A stretch of DNA of 64,000 bases. Origin: Magnaporthiopsis rhizophila (Eukaryota; Ascomycota; Sordariomycetes; Magnaporthales; Magnaporthaceae). The notes beneath the pieces were generated by a model. The model was not told the origin of the DNA, searched no databases, and saw nothing but the letters and a program-made list of their open reading frames with translations. The stretch spans positions 334,360-398,359 of the forward strand of contig PYSS01000013.1 of the NCBI GenBank assembly GCA_003049465.1, given 5' to 3'. The translations under genes were made by a program, and so were the position numbers. Of the stretch, positions 45,360 through 56,973 are shown piece after piece (the first letter of the stretch is position 1; every line of letters begins with the position of its first letter).

Positions 45360-48289
45360 TCCCCACGAGGGCGGAAGCGAACTTGACACCATGCAACATT
45401 GAGATGCTGCAGTATCCATCGTTCGCATGTGTGATTGGCGCGCGGTTGCAACGCAATCTATCGACGATCCTAGTGATATCCATCATCGACGTTCGCCGGC
45501 ACTTGGGAAAACAAGGCCCGGATCACAAATCGGGCGTTGTCCGCAATCAGCTTCCGTCGCTTGATAGTTAATACTGGTCCTTATCCGCTACTGCGGCCCC
45601 TCGGTGACATTGATGTGTGCAGAATGCGACGCCGAACGCGGAAGTTCCGCGGTTTCGGCTTGGCACTGCGACTCCAGCTGCCAACTCCGCATCTTGGCTG
45701 TTCCATGTCGGGGTAACCGGGACGGCTCTAGTCCATGGGACTTGCTGGCTCAACCTTGAGCCTATATGCTACATGCGGGAGCGCGAACCCGCATGCGGAC
45801 GTGGTCAATCCGTCCAGGAGGGATTCGGACTTGGATGCGACGGTCGGAGCCCGTAGTGGCTCCGATCTGTCACCGACCGTGCCCCCTTGATTCACCAAGA
45901 CCTCCGCTCGCAATAACTTCAATCCTACATGGCGGAGCCGGCTATTAGCTAGCACCAAGCCGTCGCCCTCTCCACCACAAGGCCTGCACATGTGAGTTTA
46001 CCTTTTTGTTAGCTTGGTTCCGTATCCCCTCATTGACTTAGCGTCTCCTTGGTTTCGGCATAATTAGAGAGAGCTCTGCTTTCGGAAAAAGGAAAGCCCC
46101 TTGATCACGGGTCGGCACTCTCATACGGCGATTCCTGCTGGTTTGTCTAGGTGCATGATCCTCCTCCAATTATATCTACCTAGCCATTCGTACCGCAGGT
46201 GATTTAGTAAACGCTTTAACCCGATCCTTGTATTCAGAGTAGGAAAAGGCTCCAAAGATAAGGAGACTCTCGGCTTAATATGCGAGAGTGTGCCGTAACG
46301 GTGGAGAGCCTCCTTCGGTGGTGCCAAGTGCCTTGTAATTAACGAGCTACAAAGCTCCGCCCGGAAACTGCTGGAGGCATTTGGTGCTTTGTAACGATAT
46401 CCATTTTTCCAAAGGAGATGGTTAGCTCGATTTTTTTGGGGTTGTGAAAAGGGTTACAGATTTGTTCCAAGCCTGTCCTTGGTAGTTACCATGCTTGTTT
46501 GAAGCCACCCCCGCACCTACGAACATGGCGGGGTTGGCCTTGTTGCAAAGTAGAGGTGCCTGCAGTAGACCAAATAGATTTATCTATCTCTCTCTGTCTC
46601 TCGTATTAAAGGAAAGGGGAGAGAGTGGGAGACTCTCTGGCTCTATATATACAGGTGCGCTACAAGGGTAGCGAGCACTCGCCGACCCCGGCCGGGCTAG
46701 GCTCTGTAACACGGCCCAGGAGTCCTGACACTGTAGATCCCCCGCATGGGTCCCGTTCCTTTGCGACAGGCCTCTCGGCAATTTTTAACCATGTTCAAAA
46801 CGACCAAAAACAAACACACTCACGGTGTGCAGTGGCGAGCATAATGATGCGGAAATTATTACGTCTGCCAGGTTGAAATTTCCCGAGGCTGCCTAGCTGT
46901 TTAAAAGAAAAGCTTAAAGACTTCAAATCCAACTTTTCGCGCAGAATCTCTTAAGCCCGAAGTGACGTATTTTTAAAACAACATATTGTATTTTAGTAAA
47001 AGCTAATTATTTATTAACATGGTTAACGAAATTTGTTTTAAATGATAAAAAAAGGTTTTAGCTACAAATAATGGCTATGCCGAGTGTTAGAAAGGCAGCC
47101 GAAGGTTGCACGACCGCACCTCGCTAGTTCCCGCATGGAGACGCGTATCAAGAAGGGCTTGTATGAAAAACGCTCGTAAAGAAACGGACCGAACGCGGAG
47201 GATTTTACGGCATTAGAATCCCGCGGTGTGTTAGGAACCCTCATCCGGCCTCGGCAGTTGCACCTGCGTACCAGTCGAGGCTTACAAGTGCTTAGTATCC
47301 ATGCAACGCACCTGTATATATAAAGGTAAAAGGTTTCCTGCTTTCATCTTTTCCATTTAAGTTTAAAAGTTAAATTAAATAGGTTTATTATGCACCTTGT
47401 CACGGTACGATCCCTTATATGAGGACCAAGCACATCGTAGTCCTGGATACGATAATGTTCCCTTTTGCTTTGGTGTAACGGGTACTACCTTGGTCTAGTC
47501 CCGTGACACACCTTTACCTTTAATATGGGAGCACCTTGTTTACACGCAGCCCCCGGCCGGTTTATAACTGTGGGCCGTGGCGAAGAGTTTAAACGTAGGG
47601 CGAGACCTATAAAAAGGGACACATAAAGAGGAGCAGGAATTTAACGAAAAAAGAACGCTTATTTTGCTGTGAAAACAAGGGATATAGGTGTACCGTTTTA
47701 TCTTCTTGCCACCGGGTACTTGTGAATAACTCCCAGCAACACGCACCCCTAAAGTCAGCAGGAGGGATCCTAGCCTATTAGGCCCGCAGTTACAAACCAA
47801 TCCGTGTACGCATCGTTCGCCGCCGGCCCCCACAGAGTGGGGGTGCGAGAGCATGTGCCGTACGATGTAGCCCTTTGTCTTTCCATGTCCGGTAGATCAG
47901 TCGGCAAGAAAAGTCATGGTCCAGTGGGGGGCTTCTTCCATTTTGAGCTGCAGCAAGCGTGGGGTTCAAGTACACGCCCCTCCAAAAGCGGTTGGACCAA
48001 TCGACTTGACGTCAAGTTGCAGGTGACAGATCGGCGATCGCGATCAGGGGAGGTGACACGAGACTCCTGGTGACAAAAGGGGAGAGCCAAACAAGGAAAA
48101 TAGAAAATAAACCACGTCCGGGCGCAACGACAACCTGGGCGGGGAGCGGCCTGGAGGCTGGATCGGTGGTTCGATGCGGATTTTCCGGATACCTCCGAAA
48201 ACCTTCAGACAGGAGTGCCTCTGCGGGTATCGCCGGCGAAGGACCTCTCTATGCTTGGCATGTCGCTGGTAGTTGTGCGTCCGGGCAAG
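45360..48289. other. AT-richer intergenic block
   Basis: About 46.0-47.8 kb is visibly richer in A/T than the rest and carries short broken frames, compatible with RIP-decayed repeats. Within it is the solo-LTR-like element listed separately, and at about 46600-46740 a run (CTCTATATATACAGGTGCGC, then GCCGACCCCGGCC and CTGTAACACGGCC) reminiscent of gypsy LTR sequence, not provable here. No intact gene. Confidence 0.5.
47398..47508. mobile_element. 111-bp solo-LTR-like element with 5-bp target duplication
   Basis: Starts TGTCACGG (47398-47405) and ends CCGTGACA (47501-47508), a perfect 8-bp terminal inverted repeat beginning TG and ending CA. It is flanked on both sides by CACCT (47393-47397 and 47509-47513), a perfect 5-bp target-site duplication as produced by retroviral-type integrases. 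No coding content. Best read as a solo LTR of a small or TRIM-like Ty3/gypsy-type element; a MITE is the alternative. Confidence 0.75.
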
Positions 48290-48296
48290 TATAAAG
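48290..48296 (+). promoter_or_regulatory. TATA box of the dioxygenase gene
   Basis: TATAAAG 220 bp upstream of ATG 48510, with a pyrimidine-rich leader after it. Confidence 0.5.
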
Positions 48297-48509
48297 CGAC
48301 GACGACGTCCCCTGTAACTGGCCACGTTTGTCTGACCCAGATCATCATCATCCTCACCATCCTCCTCGGAACGTCAGCTACGCACAGCTTTTTAAAGTCG
48401 GTCTTTTTCCCCTGAGCATATCGACGCTTTCCGTTCACAAGTCACATCCGTTCTCCTCCCTCCAAAATCTTGTCATTTTTTATTTTTCATCTTTCACCAT
48501 CACTTCAAA

Positions 48510-50022
48510 ATGCTCAGGCAGGCGCTCTGCAGCTACCGCCCGCAGGTCCGCGCCTGCGGCCTGGCGACGGTGTCCCCCAGCCACATCGCGAACGTGGAGA
48601 CACTGGGCAAGACTATGCCGCCCAACCACAAGGCGCGGGTCGGCCTACTGGACACGTTTGAGCTGCCGGCCGAGGTCAGGGGCACGCCGGGCGACAGGGC
48701 CATGGGGAAAGCCATGGTCGAGTCATGGCGGCGCAACGGCATCCTGCAGATCGCCATGAGCCCGGCCCAGGACGCCGTCTACAAGGCGGCGCAGGAGGCC
48801 AGCGAGCGCTTCTTCGCCAAGCCGCCCAACGAGAAGCAGGCGTGCATCGACTCGCAGAGCTACTCGGGCTACATTGCCAGTGGCGAGGAGATCACGGACG
48901 GCATCGCAGACTACTCGGAGATCTTCACCGTCACCAAGGACCTGGCGCTGGGCGAGCCGCGCGTGCTGAACAAGTGGCCCTGCCACGGCCCTTGCCTCTG
49001 GCCCGACGCGGAGATGCGGGAGCCGATGAGGAGGTACATGGACTACCTCAGCGAGAGCGGCGAGAAGCTGCTCCAGCTGACCGAGTACGGGCTGGGGGTT
49101 CCAGAGGGCTCGCTCACGAACCTGACCAAAGATGGCTGGCACCACATGCGTATTCTCAGGTGGGTACTTACCTAGCGGCTCCATCCACCTCCCCCCTGTT
49201 GCCCGTCGCATCGCACACATGGGGGTTGTTTCAGGCTGTGGGGTTTGCTGCCTGGCTGACTGACTAACTGACTGACAATTATGCTCCGATAGATTCCCAC
49301 CCACGAACCAAACCAATGGCAAGGGGCAAGGAGGGTCGCGGGATCGGGTCTCACACCGACTACGGCCTGTTTGTGATCGCGGCGCAGGACAACGTTGGTG
49401 GCCTATTCGTCAGGCCACCGTACGAAGGCGAAAAGTACGCCAACTGGGAGAAGAGCTCCGCCGGCATGAAGCAGGACGACGACGGATGGGTATACGTCCC
49501 TCCAGTGCCTGGCACTTTTACCGTCTTCCCGGGTATGTCACAAGAACCTTAAATGTCCTCGCTACCGACTCGAGCTGGGGCACTGACCTCCCCCTTTTTT
49601 TTCCTGTCTCGTATTTCTTTCTTTTCTGACCGCCCTCTTTTTATTCAGGTGACATGATGCAATACATGACAAATTCGCACCTCCCGTCGACGCCGCACAA
49701 GGTCGGGCTCAACACGGCGGAGCGGTTCGCCTTTGCCTACTTCCACGAGCCCAGCTTCCAGGCCGTGTGCAAGCCGCTGCCGGGCTACGAGGCGGGGCAG
49801 GAGCCGCGCGAGGGCATCCACTACGGCACGCACTTTACAAACATGTTCCTGCGCAACTACCCGGACCGCATCACCACGCAGCGCCTGCTGGCCGAGGGCC
49901 GTCAGCATAAGCTTTCTGACCCAGCCCTGAGGACCATGTCGGCCCCACAGCGGCAGTCGCAGGCGGACGTTTTTGCCGCCGGTGGGGTGGTTGCGATGGC
50001 CAGTGCTGGTGCCAAGATCTGA
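48510..50022 (+). CDS. 2-oxoglutarate/Fe(II) dioxygenase (isopenicillin N synthase-like) with apparent 1-nt frameshift
   Basis: Non-heme iron oxygenase of the IPNS-like superfamily; substrate unknown. Proposed exons 48510-49159, 49293-49532, 49649-50022. Exon 1 encodes the N-terminal domain (SWRRNGILQIAMSP, ending WHHMRILR); exon 2 the iron site HxD in IGSHTDYGLFVIAAQD; exon 3 the second His in STPHKVGLNTAERFAFAYF. After the first intron the family-like FPPTNQTNGKGQGG is in one frame and RGIGSHTDYG in another, and the exons total 1,264 nt, one more than a multiple of three. Removing one G from the run at about 49331-49336 restores a continuous 420-aa protein. Alternatives are sequencing error or a weak acceptor (GCAAG) at about 49325 that skips FPPTNQTN. 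Exon 2 to 3 (VFPG|DMMQYMT) is clean. Confidence 0.8.
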
Positions 50023-52589
50023 ATCGCGCGGCAAAATGGGGTCACGAAGTTCCACTACATGAGTTTGGCGGTAAGGCTGCCCCGCCGGACAGATCCGAAT
50101 CCATAAGGGACAGAAGTAACATGGGAGGGGAAAGGCCATTTCGGTTGTTTGGCTTTGCTTTGCTTTGCTTTTTGTTTTCGCTAGCGTAAAAAATTTACCG
50201 ACCCAAGAAAATGTGTATTAAATGCAAATGTTAAAGATGAAAGATTTCCCAAGCTCGTTTATTTTCTTTTAAAAAAAAAGTTAATTAGCGGGAATAGCTG
50301 CGAGAGCATTTGGGGGGTCAGGTAAAGAGTAGGCAAAGTGATGATATTCGGAAGAGATTCCAGGCCCCAGGCCGGGCCCGGGAGATCTGCTATCCAATAT
50401 GGCCTGGCAGGCCCGTGCGGGTCTGGTTACGTGGCCCCTTGGGTGCCGTGACAATAGCTGAAAGGAAAAAAACCGTGGCAAACCCGCACCACCTCTTTAA
50501 AGAGTTCGTTGTAAAAGAAATAGAGGAAAAGGAAATAGAAAACAAAAATAAAATTGAAACTTCCGCCGTAGCAATCCGCCTCGGCACCTGCGGACCAGCA
50601 AGTAATCCATTGCGGCTACAATCGGAATACCATGCATGCATCCACCCGAGGTCCTCAAATAAAAAACAAACTTTCGCTCGCCAGCTGGCAACTGCCCTGC
50701 GACATAGAAAGTAACCCAACCTAGCGCAGGTAGGGGGTGGTTCCGACGGGGTGGATCAAACCACAAACAGTCACTTTGGATACTACGAAAGGTTTTTTAC
50801 CCGCTGGGTCCACGGCGCTGTCCTCCCTTGTAAGTCAAAAGACCCGGTGCTTCCATTGCCTTCCAGCCCACCTCGAAAACCTTTAACCTCACCTGTTCCA
50901 AACACTGACCCGCCACTACGGTGCCGTCGCCAGCCCTCGCTAGACTAACCGGGACGTGCACGTGGGCCGATATTTATGCATGCCTTGTTGCTTGCGTAGT
51001 AGCACAAATCCCCCATGCCCGCTCGGTTCGGAAGCGGGTCTCGAGGCCGAGCGGAACCCGCCGGATGCCGACCTCAGTAGATGCGGCCTATGACGTCTGT
51101 CGCCCAAGGCAGTCGGGCGGGAGCTGCCTCGGCAGTTGCCACCACTGTGCATCTGTGGCGCCACACGGAGAAAAAAAATACCTAGTCCCGTTGGGCGAGC
51201 CTCTGCTGCGCTTGGGTCGAAAGTTTTTCGCAGCAAAAAGCCAGGGGGGCGGCCACCATGTTGCAGTGCCTGCTACTAGGGCGTGTATATAAATGCGAAA
51301 GGGATTGGCTGGGTTCCGTGCGGAAAGATTTCCGAGGGAGTAACCGCCTCGGCTTTAATGGAAAGTTGGGGACTCGGTTGTAAAGACACAGGCACGGCGC
51401 GTTTATTTTATAAGTACAAAGAAGTGTGCAGAACCAAAAGGGCGTATTACGCCTTTGCATACCCAAGTATTAACATGGTTTATATCTTGCGGCGACTGTT
51501 ATAAGCCTGTATGAGAATCTGCCGTTAAAAAGAGGTTAAACAGGCAGTTGATTATAACTAGGAATAACTTGTTCTCCCACTCTAACCCCAAATTTTGCAT
51601 CAGCGTAAGTGTTTTAAAGGTGCTGAAATTAAGCAGCATAATAAACATTAGTTAATACTTATTATTTTCCGAAATATAGTTTCTGCGCAACCTGGTGCTC
51701 GCTTTAAGAGTTGGCTTTTTATGCATCAGTGATGATTAGTCTCGGCTTCCGCCTTTAAGTGAGCCACTAATCGCCCACCTAGCAGCAGTGGTGTTTCCGT
51801 GGAAGCATAGCAATAGCGCCGTTCGTTTCAATTGTGTGTTCAGTTGTCCGTAAGAGGCCAAACGCCGGTTATCAACGGCATGAGAAGACGAAAAGGGCTT
51901 GGTTCTTAAAAGCGAGGAGCATGAGGAGCAGCCCTGCGGCAGAAGCAACGGCGCAGAGTAAAATTTGCCGCAATTTGGCAGTGAGCCTCCAATAACGGAG
52001 GGAAGTTTATTATATGTACGAATACATCCAAGCCGAATCTTGTTAGGAGTTAAAAGGGATTCGGCAGCACGTCTTGTTAAGAGACGCAGCATGAGTCACC
52101 AGTAATTAGTTATATTCCCAAGAGTGTGTGTTGCAAGTCAGGTCGATTGGCTGGTCATCGGTTTTATCGGCAGAGAAGCCGATGCCGGCCTGGATGCCGA
52201 GAGTCGAGGTTCCACAGCAGTGTAACGTGATTTACGCATGGCACTTTCCTATTGACTCGATCGCTTTTGTGATTACTGCATGCTTCCAGGCGCCTCTTCG
52301 GCCGGTGTTCCCCCGGCTGCATCCTGCACGTTCAGTATGTGGGCGCCAGTCAGCACACAATCGAGGCGCACCTACAAGAATCGATTCTTGGCTCAGCACG
52401 CATCCGTCCGTCCGGTCTTTCTTCTGTCACCTAGTCAAGCTTTCGCCTTAAAGCCGCGACGGCGGGCTCATCCCTAGGTGCTTTGTTGAATCCTCCTCCA
52501 TCTCATCTCTCAAGCACACCCGCGGTGGCGGCTGCTCTCGCTCGTCGGATAATTTCATCAGGCTGAGCTGAACAGAAAGGGACGCCGAG
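50023..52589. other. Intergenic, AT-richer in its second half
   Basis: 51.3-52.1 kb is A/T-richer with broken frames, like the block before the dioxygenase. A 13-bp palindrome GGCGTATTACGCC lies at about 51439-51452. No intact gene or clear element boundaries found. Confidence 0.45.
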
Positions 52590-53863
52590 ATGGCTACCAC
52601 TCAAAACCCTCGTCCGATGCTGGCCCGTCAGCTGTACGCGGTGGCCGCTGTGGCGTCGATCCTGGCGCGGCTGCCGTGGTGGCTGGTCGCGTCCGTGGTG
52701 CCTGGGCTGCGGCCGCGCCGCAGCTGGACGGTCAAGGCGGCCTTCATGACGCGGCTGTCGCGCGCGGGCATCGATGCGCAATGCAACCTCGGCACCACCG
52801 CCACCGTCTCGCTCGAGCCCGGCCGCGAGGGCGACAGGTTCTGCGTCTTTGGGCCCTTCGAGGACGACGTCTACGTCGGCCCCTTGGCGCCCCGGGCGGC
52901 GGCGGCCGATGACGGCGCCGCTGTCATCCGGCCAGGCAAGACCGGTGGCACTTGGTATCCGCGGCGGCCAAGCGACGGCGGCGAGCCCCCAAAGACGGTC
53001 GTCATGCATGTGCACGGCGGCGGGTTCGTGATCGGCGACTCTCGCAACTACTGCCAGCATATTGCCAAGGCTCTGCTCTCGGTGGCCAAGGTTGATGCCG
53101 TCTTCTGCCCCGAGTATCGTCTGTCAGGTAGGCAGGCTATCGCGCACCCGTCATCCTGGGTCTGTTTAGGGTTCAAAACGTGCAATGAGAAAAGGAAAAG
53201 GCAGCTGACATTAGCACACGTCGGAAAACAAAAGGATACAAAAGGACCAACCCTTTCCCAGCCGGGCCCCAGGACGTATTGACGAGCTACCTATACTTGA
53301 CACGGACGCTCTCGATACCGGCAGAGAACATCGTCCTGTCTGGAGACAGCGCGGGAGGCAACCTCTGCATCGGGCTTCTGCGCTACATCGCCAGGCACGG
53401 CGACTCGCTGGGCATCAAGCCCCCGAGCAGCTGCGTTCTCATCTCCCCCTGGGTCAACCCCTGGCCCGAGACCTCAGGGCCCGAGGCGCAGCGCTACCAG
53501 TCGTATCGACACTACGACGTCGACTTCATTCCGGAGTCGCTGCTTCGTTGGGGCTCGACGGTCTACGGCGGCGGGATCTCGGGCCCGGAGTTTCGGGACA
53601 ATGCGTACATGTCGCCCGCGGGGAAGCCCTTCGCCGCCGGGGCCCCGCTGTTTGTGAGCTTTGGCGATTCCGAGGTGCTAGGGGACGATATCAAGGACTG
53701 GGCCGCGGCAATGTCGACCGTCGAAGGGAACGAGGTCGAGACGTTCGTGGAGAAGGACGGCGTGCATGATATTCTGGTGTTCGGCGGTCTGCTTGGGTTC
53801 GACGACGCCGCCCGCGACGTTGCGAAGGCGATAGCCGGGTTTCTTGCCAGGGTTCGGCAGTGA
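52590..53863 (+). CDS. Alpha/beta-hydrolase fold-3 esterase/lipase (hormone-sensitive lipase family)
   Basis: Predicted carboxylesterase acting on small or acyl esters. Exons 52590-53127 and 53235-53863 (intron 107 bp), 1,167 nt, 388 aa in frame; the splice gives PEYRLSG|YKRTNPFPA, which fixes the unusual AAAAG acceptor. The HSL-type oxyanion motif HVHGGGFVIGD, nucleophile GDSAGGN, and the Asp and His regions in FGDSEVLGDD and KDGVHDI make a complete catalytic set. A hydrophobic N-terminal segment (LYAVAAVASILARLPWWLV) may anchor it in a membrane such as the ER. Neighbours do not indicate a pathway; a detoxification or secondary-metabolite role is possible but unsupported. Confidence 0.92.
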
Positions 53864-54753
53864 CTGTATGTTGGCGCCGTCTATTTGATCACTTTGATCA
53901 GATATTTTTACGCGGAGAGACATCGCAGTCAAGTCTCAACCGTCCTAAGGACTAACAGAGGGGTGTCGGATGAACACGACACGGCCAAAAAGGGCCATGC
54001 CTGCAAAAGCGTCCGAGGATTGTCTGATTTTCGAAAATAAACATTTCTTCTAATTCATCAGCCCCATCTCTCAGAAAGACCAAGGAAGCAACGAGGGTCC
54101 GGCACATCGCCGACACTGATTGGCCTCTAGGTTCAGCTCCAATCAGCCCCCGGGTCGCCCTCCCGAAAGACTTCCCCACTCGACATGGAATGGATTTGTC
54201 CAAGTCTGATTCCCATCACCGAGTGACGACAAGCGTGTTTTGGGGGGCTAACGTGCGGAGGCGAGGCAAGCCAGGGTTTCAGAGCAAGACAAAAAAAAAA
54301 AAAAAAAAACACGACATGAGCACAAAGCGTCGACGGCCTCGTGGCAGGGCAGGAATGAATCCTTTCCTGTGATCGGCATGAGCTGGAATGGATCGCGCCG
54401 GCTAGGCCAGTTGAGTGTTGGCGTTTGAACAAACACGAGCTTTTCTTGCCCAACCCGAGATACGAGAGGGAGCGACAGCCAGCCAGCCTGCCACCCCGCA
54501 GCGTGCCAAGATGCGCTGTCAGCCCGAAGGATTTCGATGGTGCCAGGTTTGACCGACTAGACCTGATTGATTGCTGGCTGGGCGCATCACACACCACCAC
54601 TATAAGAATCCGGGGAAGACCCCATCTTTTGCTGCATGGCACTTGGGGACGATTGATTGACTGGGCCCCCCAAAGATCGATCTTGTACCTTGTTATTATT
54701 TCCTATCCCCGTGGTCGAGAAAAGACAACTTTGAGCAGACTTGACCAGCCACC
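53864..54753. other. Intergenic, no gene seen
   Basis: Contains an A-run at 54291-54309. Forward and reverse frames here show no family features. Confidence 0.5.
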
Positions 54754-55452
54754 ATGAAGACCTTCATCCACATCTTGAGCGCTGTGCTCGCCTGGTGAGT
54801 GGTGCTGCTACAGCCCACTGAACAAATCCCCGTGGGTTGGCGCCAGTGCAAGTAAGATGGATGCTAACCCAAATCCCCCGAAACAAGCGCCAGTGCAGCA
54901 GCGGCTCAGGACTCGTCAGTGATGGCGGCGCAGCCCACTTCGGCGATGGCCCCGCCAGTCACCGGGCTACCGTCGCCGCCGCCTCAGACGGGCTGCCCGA
55001 CGGTGACGTCGACGCGGGAGCAGTGCTCGACGTGCGCCGTGCCGGCGTGTCTGCACCTGGCCACGGTGACGCAGTCTTGCGGCTGCCCCACGCCCGTGCC
55101 CACGGTTGTAAGTGCCGTGCCCTGCTGGTAATTAAGTCTACCTAAGTGCTGTGCTAACGCTGCACCGCCACCGTGCTAGTACCTCGATTTCCCCTGCGCA
55201 AGCAGCTGCTCCGGCCTGTGGTGCGCGACCTCGTACACCATCCTGTCGGCCACGACGTGCGCGGGCGGCACCATCACACCTACCACTACTGCTACTACTG
55301 CTACCACCAGCAGCTTCACCAGCCCACCGTTCAGCTTCCCGCCCAACGGGACGGCTACCACGCGCACGCCGCCGCCGACCACGAGCGCGACGCGGTCGAG
55401 TCCGCCGTTCAACGGTGCCGGACGGCCGATGCCCTTTAGGTTCTGGCTGTGA
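54754..55452 (+). CDS. Ten-cysteine secreted protein with Thr/Ser/Pro-rich tail
   Basis: Exons 54754-54794, 54894-55107 and 55180-55452 (introns 99 and 72 bp, each with a CTAAC branch site), 528 nt, 175 aa in frame. Signal peptide MKTFIHILSAVLAC... is split by the first intron; its exact acceptor could be 6 nt upstream, changing two residues. The mature part has ten cysteines in about 70 residues with pattern GCP, EQCSTC, PACL, SCGCP, PCASSC, LWC, TTC, resembling a widespread family of small fungal secreted proteins with paired disulfides. It is followed by a TTT/PPP-rich, probably O-glycosylated tail. ATG context is CACCATGA. Function unknown; cell-wall or effector-like role is inference. 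Confidence 0.75.
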
Positions 55453-55899
55453 GGGATGTGGGATTATGGGCTGGCACTACGTTGAGGGATGTTGGCGGTT
55501 TACGTTGAGAGATGTTGGCGGTTTATAAGGTGGCCGTCTCTTTTTTTCCTGCTCCTAAAAAGTCGCTACGCTGGAGTATGTAAACGAATAGGTACCTACT
55601 AGCACGACGTTTGAGGCGATCACCGTCATGCAAGATTCGCCCACATGACAAGAGTTGCTTCCTTGATGCAATACCCACATACTCTCTCAGAAGAAAACTC
55701 CACAGCAGCGTTGCTTGACTTCTAAATACATAACTTGCTACATACATCCGACTTTGACCATCACATTCCCAACCTACACAACCTAGCACAGCCAAGTAAA
55801 AATATCCAAATAGTCAGACCCCCAAAAAATTACACATTCAAAAACTCCTACCCCGCGTGTTCGCCGCCAGGGCCACCCGACAACTACGAAACCCAAAGA
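55453..55899. other. Convergent spacer
   Basis: 3' regions of the Cys-rich protein and the DUF7726-like gene. Nearly identical GTTGAGAGATGTTGGCGGTT-type repeats at about 55480-55525; nothing else. Confidence 0.5.
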
Positions 55900-56973
55900 T
55901 CACATCATCCGCAAGCAGCCGTACTTGTCTACAAACGGACGCTCGTTGCCGAGGCAGATGAAGCTGGTGGTCTTCATGTTGGTGGTGCGGTTGACACCCT
56001 CCGGCCCGTGGCGCGCCTCCATCTCGAGGCGGAAGGCGGATTTGGGCTTGTCGTCCCGGATGCGCTGCTTCTCGAACAGCAGGTAGCCGGCGTAGAAGCT
56101 CTTGCTCGTGTTGCCGTCCATGGTGGTCGTCTGGTCCATGAAGGTCTTGAGGTTCTGGGCCGAGACGCGCGTGTCGTTGGGGATCATCTTGCTCAGGGCG
56201 CGCATGAAGGCCGACTTGGTCACGCCCTCCTTGGCCAGCAGAGCCCGGAACTTCTTGCGCATCTCGGCAGGGGTGTCGTAGACGGGCACGCCGGCCTTGG
56301 TGCCCTCGCCGGGGAGCTTGATGTCGTCGCACGTGTCGAGGAGCTTGGCCACCTTGGCCTCGAGCTGCTCGGCCTTTTTGGCATCGGCATCGGCATTGGC
56401 GGATGATGCGGGTGCGGATGCGGATGTTGAGGCCGCCGCCCCCGCCGCCACCGTCGTCGTCTTGGATTTCTTGGGCTTGGGCTTGGGCTTGGCCAGCGGC
56501 AGGCCCAGGAGCCGGCGCTTGTTAAAGTACAGCTGGGCCTTCCAGTACGTGTCCGTCTCCTCGCCGGCCCAGGTGCCGGCGCGGTTCATGAAGCGGCCGT
56601 ACGCCGGGCCCGAGACGCCGATGGTGCGTTGGAACTCGCCAATCTTTTGCGCGCCGCTGTCGGTCCAGGTGCGGATCTTCCTGCGCACCTGGTTGCACGT
56701 CTCGCGCGGGTACTGATCCAGGCGCGGGTCATCGTCCTCGATCTCATCTAGCTCCGGTGGGAACATCATGGCCTTGATCTCGTCGGGGTCCTCGGGAAGC
56801 GTGTCGGTGGACTTGCGCTTGGTCCTGCGCTTGCCGCCGCCGGCTGACGCCGCAGGGGCCGCGGCGGGCGCGATGTTGGGGCTGCGCTCGCTTAGAGGGG
56901 GGGCTCCGCCCGGCAGAGAGGTGCGAGGCATGCCGGGGATGGCGGGGAGCGGAACGGGCGTGCAATTGACCAT
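55900..56973 (-). CDS. DUF7726-like protein with two repeated domains
   Basis: Single exon, 357 aa from ATG 56973; a longer frame from 56985 would need a GTG start. After a Pro/Ala-rich and basic N-terminus (GGGKRRTKRKSTD, a likely nuclear signal) it has two related helical modules: one about residues 85-150 with TCNQVRRKIRTWTDSG, GEFQRTIGVSGPAYGRFM and WKAQLYFNKRR, and one about residues 240-320 with PAEMRKKFRALLAKEGVTKSAF and TSKSFYAGYLLFEKQRI. The pairing (R/K-rich helix, then YGRFMN or FMDQ, then Y-x-FxKxR) looks like an internal duplication and fits a fungal family I recall as DUF7726, of unknown, possibly DNA-binding, function. A glycosylation-type linker of Ala/Ser separates the modules. 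Confidence 0.75.
   Translation of the reverse strand: MVNCTPVPLPAIPGMPRTSLPGGAPPLSERSPNIAPAAAPAASAGGGKRRTKRKSTDTLPEDPDEIKAMMFPPELDEIEDDDPRLDQYPRETCNQVRRKIRTWTDSGAQKIGEFQRTIGVSGPAYGRFMNRAGTWAGEETDTYWKAQLYFNKRRLLGLPLAKPKPKPKKSKTTTVAAGAAASTSASAPASSANADADAKKAEQLEAKVAKLLDTCDDIKLPGEGTKAGVPVYDTPAEMRKKFRALLAKEGVTKSAFMRALSKMIPNDTRVSAQNLKTFMDQTTTMDGNTSKSFYAGYLLFEKQRIRDDKPKSAFRLEMEARHGPEGVNRTTNMKTTSFICLGNERPFVDKYGCLRMM

Noticed and set aside
45774..45797. 8-bp-stem hairpin CATGCGGG...CCCGCATG resembling a T-arm
   Set aside because: No surrounding tRNA cloverleaf; short enough to occur by chance.
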